The translations under genes were made by a program, and so were the position numbers. Under the pieces are notes generated by a model. The model did not search any database. It was not told the origin of the DNA and saw nothing but the letters and a program-made list of their open reading frames with translations. A stretch of 64,000 nt of DNA, taken from assembly GCA_937906455.1 (NCBI GenBank), contig CALCYT010000018.1, positions 1-64,000 on the forward strand, written 5' to 3'. This stretch comes from an uncultured Bacteroidales bacterium (lineage in GTDB: Bacteria > Bacteroidota > Bacteroidia > Bacteroidales > F082). This document shows positions 62,662 to 64,000 of this stretch, piece by piece. Every line of letters begins with the position of its first letter. The first letter of the stretch is position 1.

Positions 62662-64000
62662 ATGGAGAGAAAGACATTTTTTGTCAATGTAATCCTGCCG
62701 CTGCCGGTTCCTGGCACGTTCACCTATCGTGTCCCGATGGAGCTTAATGACAGCGTGAAAGTCGGACAGCGTGCGATAGTTCAGTTCGGCCGCACTAAGA
62801 TAATGTCCGGACTGATAAGTGAAGTGACTGAGAAAGTGCCTGAGTATGAACAAGTTAAGTATATCCTCGGCATTCTTGACGATAATCCTGTAGTCAACGA
62901 CATACAGTTGAGATTCTGGCAATGGATATGCGACTATTATCTCTGCTGTGAGGGCGAAGTGATGCAGGCCGCCTTGCCTTCGGCGATGAAGCTGTCGAGC
63001 GAGTCGAAGATAAGACTGTCCGATGAGTTTGAGCTTGACACATTGACACTCAACGACTTCGAATATCTTATAGTGGAGGCTTTGCAGGTACAGCCGAAAC
63101 TTACAATCAGCGAGGTGAGTAAGATTATCGGCTATAAAAAAGTGATGCCGCTCATCAAGACCATGATTGAGAAGAAAATCATAGTGATGGAGGAAGAGCT
63201 TGACGCGAAGTTCAAGGCGAAATACGAGCGTTTCGTGGCACTCGCGAAAGATTATGGTGACGATGAGAAAATGCACGCCCTTATGGATGAGCTTGCCAAA
63301 CGTGCTTACAAACAGCTTGAAGTCGTGATGTCGTTTTTTGTCCTTGGAGGCAGTGCCGACAACGATGTACTTGTCTCAGAGCTGCTGAAAAAATCCAATG
63401 CAAACAGTACCGTTTTGAAGGCACTTATCAATAAAGGTGTATTCACCACTTACCAAAAACGTGTCAGCAGGCTCAAGAGCTTCAAAGCCTTAACTGATGT
63501 CGATTCAATACAACTTACTGATAAACAACGGCTTGCGTTTGATGAGATTCATAAAGGTTTTGAAAACAAACAGCCGGTGTTGCTTCATGGTGTTACTTCA
63601 TCCGGCAAGACGGAAATATATATCAAATTGATTCAAGAGGCTCTCAACGAAGGCAAACAAGTATTGTATCTCCTGCCTGAGATAGCCCTTACTGAGCAGA
63701 TTATCAATCGTTTGAAGAAATATTTCGGTGACAAGGTCGGTGTTTATCATTCGCGCTACAGTGATATGGAACGTGTGGAGATTTGGGAGCAGGTTCTTGA
63801 CTTTGAGAGGTCGAAAAGCCCTAAATATCAAGTGATTATCGGGTCGCGCTCGTCTATTTTGCTTCCGTTTTCCGAGCTTGGACTCATCATCGTCGATGAG
63901 GAACACGACAGCTCGTTCAAGCAGATTGACCCTGCGCCGCGTTACAATGCTCGTGATTTGTCGATGATTTTGGCTCGTTTGCATGGTGCCGATGTCATTT
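62662..64000 (+). CDS. priA: Primosomal protein N' (replication restart helicase), 5' part
   Basis: The frame runs from ATG 62662 through the right edge with no stop, giving 446 complete codons of an expected 750-820. PriA recognises stalled forks and reloads the replisome. The N-terminal 3'-DNA-binding domain starts FFVNVILPLPVPGTFTYRVP, and a winged-helix region spans about 115-260. The helicase core begins with Walker A GVTSSGKT (residues 310-317), and the DEEH box is at 412-415 (IIVDEEHDSSFKQ), followed by PRYNARDL. The zinc-binding region and helicase lobe 2 lie outside the window. Confidence 0.95.
   Translation, partial: MERKTFFVNVILPLPVPGTFTYRVPMELNDSVKVGQRAIVQFGRTKIMSGLISEVTEKVPEYEQVKYILGILDDNPVVNDIQLRFWQWICDYYLCCEGEVMQAALPSAMKLSSESKIRLSDEFELDTLTLNDFEYLIVEALQVQPKLTISEVSKIIGYKKVMPLIKTMIEKKIIVMEEELDAKFKAKYERFVALAKDYGDDEKMHALMDELAKRAYKQLEVVMSFFVLGGSADNDVLVSELLKKSNANSTVLKALINKGVFTTYQKRVSRLKSFKALTDVDSIQLTDKQRLAFDEIHKGFENKQPVLLHGVTSSGKTEIYIKLIQEALNEGKQVLYLLPEIALTEQIINRLKKYFGDKVGVYHSRYSDMERVEIWEQVLDFERSKSPKYQVIIGSRSSILLPFSELGLIIVDEEHDSSFKQIDPAPRYNARDLSMILARLHGADVI

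Overview
The window looks like chromosomal DNA of a Bacteroidota bacterium, most likely an uncultured Bacteroidales. The evidence is type IX secretion (T9SS) cargo, a PorV/PorQ-family barrel and a T9SS plug-type (DUF5103) protein; a TonB-dependent receptor with a carboxypeptidase-like regulatory domain; LptD, a GGGP-synthase-type enzyme and Rieske-like and AsmA-like proteins of Bacteroidota type; and many copies of the Bacteroidota -7 promoter element TAnnTTTG. Base composition is moderate. No rRNA, tRNA, CRISPR array, transposase or phage gene was seen.

Layout. 1-16.5 kb is mostly on the minus strand and concerns the envelope: the end of an efflux operon (TolC-like protein and ABC permease), a MauE/DoxX-like redox protein, an AsmA-like giant, a small lipoprotein, RidA, an MltC-like lytic transglycosylase and LptD. 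An amidase (+), a DPP4-like S9 peptidase, a GGGP synthase and a sensor histidine kinase follow. 16.5-28.3 kb is on the plus strand: a TPR-TM-HTH regulator, a T9SS-secreted choice-of-anchor J/Fn3 protein, leucyl-tRNA synthetase with an unexpected nuclease-like insertion, a GH29 fucosidase and S-adenosylhomocysteinase. 28.3-38.3 kb holds a Rieske-like lipoprotein and a trio of TonB receptor, giant T9SS-type protein and PorV/PorQ-family barrel. 38.3-43.8 kb holds greA, a HIT protein, an RlmL-type methyltransferase and a five-module FAD/Fe-S oxidoreductase.

43.8-55.3 kb is the accessory core. An MBOAT acyltransferase and an AlgJ/AlgX-like partner (minus) lie divergent to a GH16-like lipoprotein and two LTA-synthase-family phosphotransferases (plus). 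The block is bracketed by two glycerophosphodiesterase-like lipoproteins that converge on it from either side. Beyond the right-hand one lies a 34-codon frame that joins the first nine residues of an MBOAT protein to its last 21 or so. A short PEWYQS-type module is shared by the AlgJ-like and GH16-like proteins. I infer a system that builds and decorates an extracytoplasmic glycan or lipid with glycerol-phosphate-like and acyl groups; nothing in the sequence names the product.

55.4-64 kb has tyrS with a translationally coupled small Cys-rich membrane protein, a probable structured RNA ending in a terminator just upstream of a small HTH gene, then a TolB-like propeller, a small outer-membrane barrel and a PKD lipoprotein. 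ApbE, the T9SS plug-like protein and the first two thirds of priA (cut by the window edge) finish the window.

The observations I would check first are the DUF559-like insertion in LeuS, the MBOAT/AlgJ/GH16/LtaS island with its micro-ORF remnant, the candidate RNA at 57.14-57.23 kb, and the terminator between the greA promoter and the greA start.
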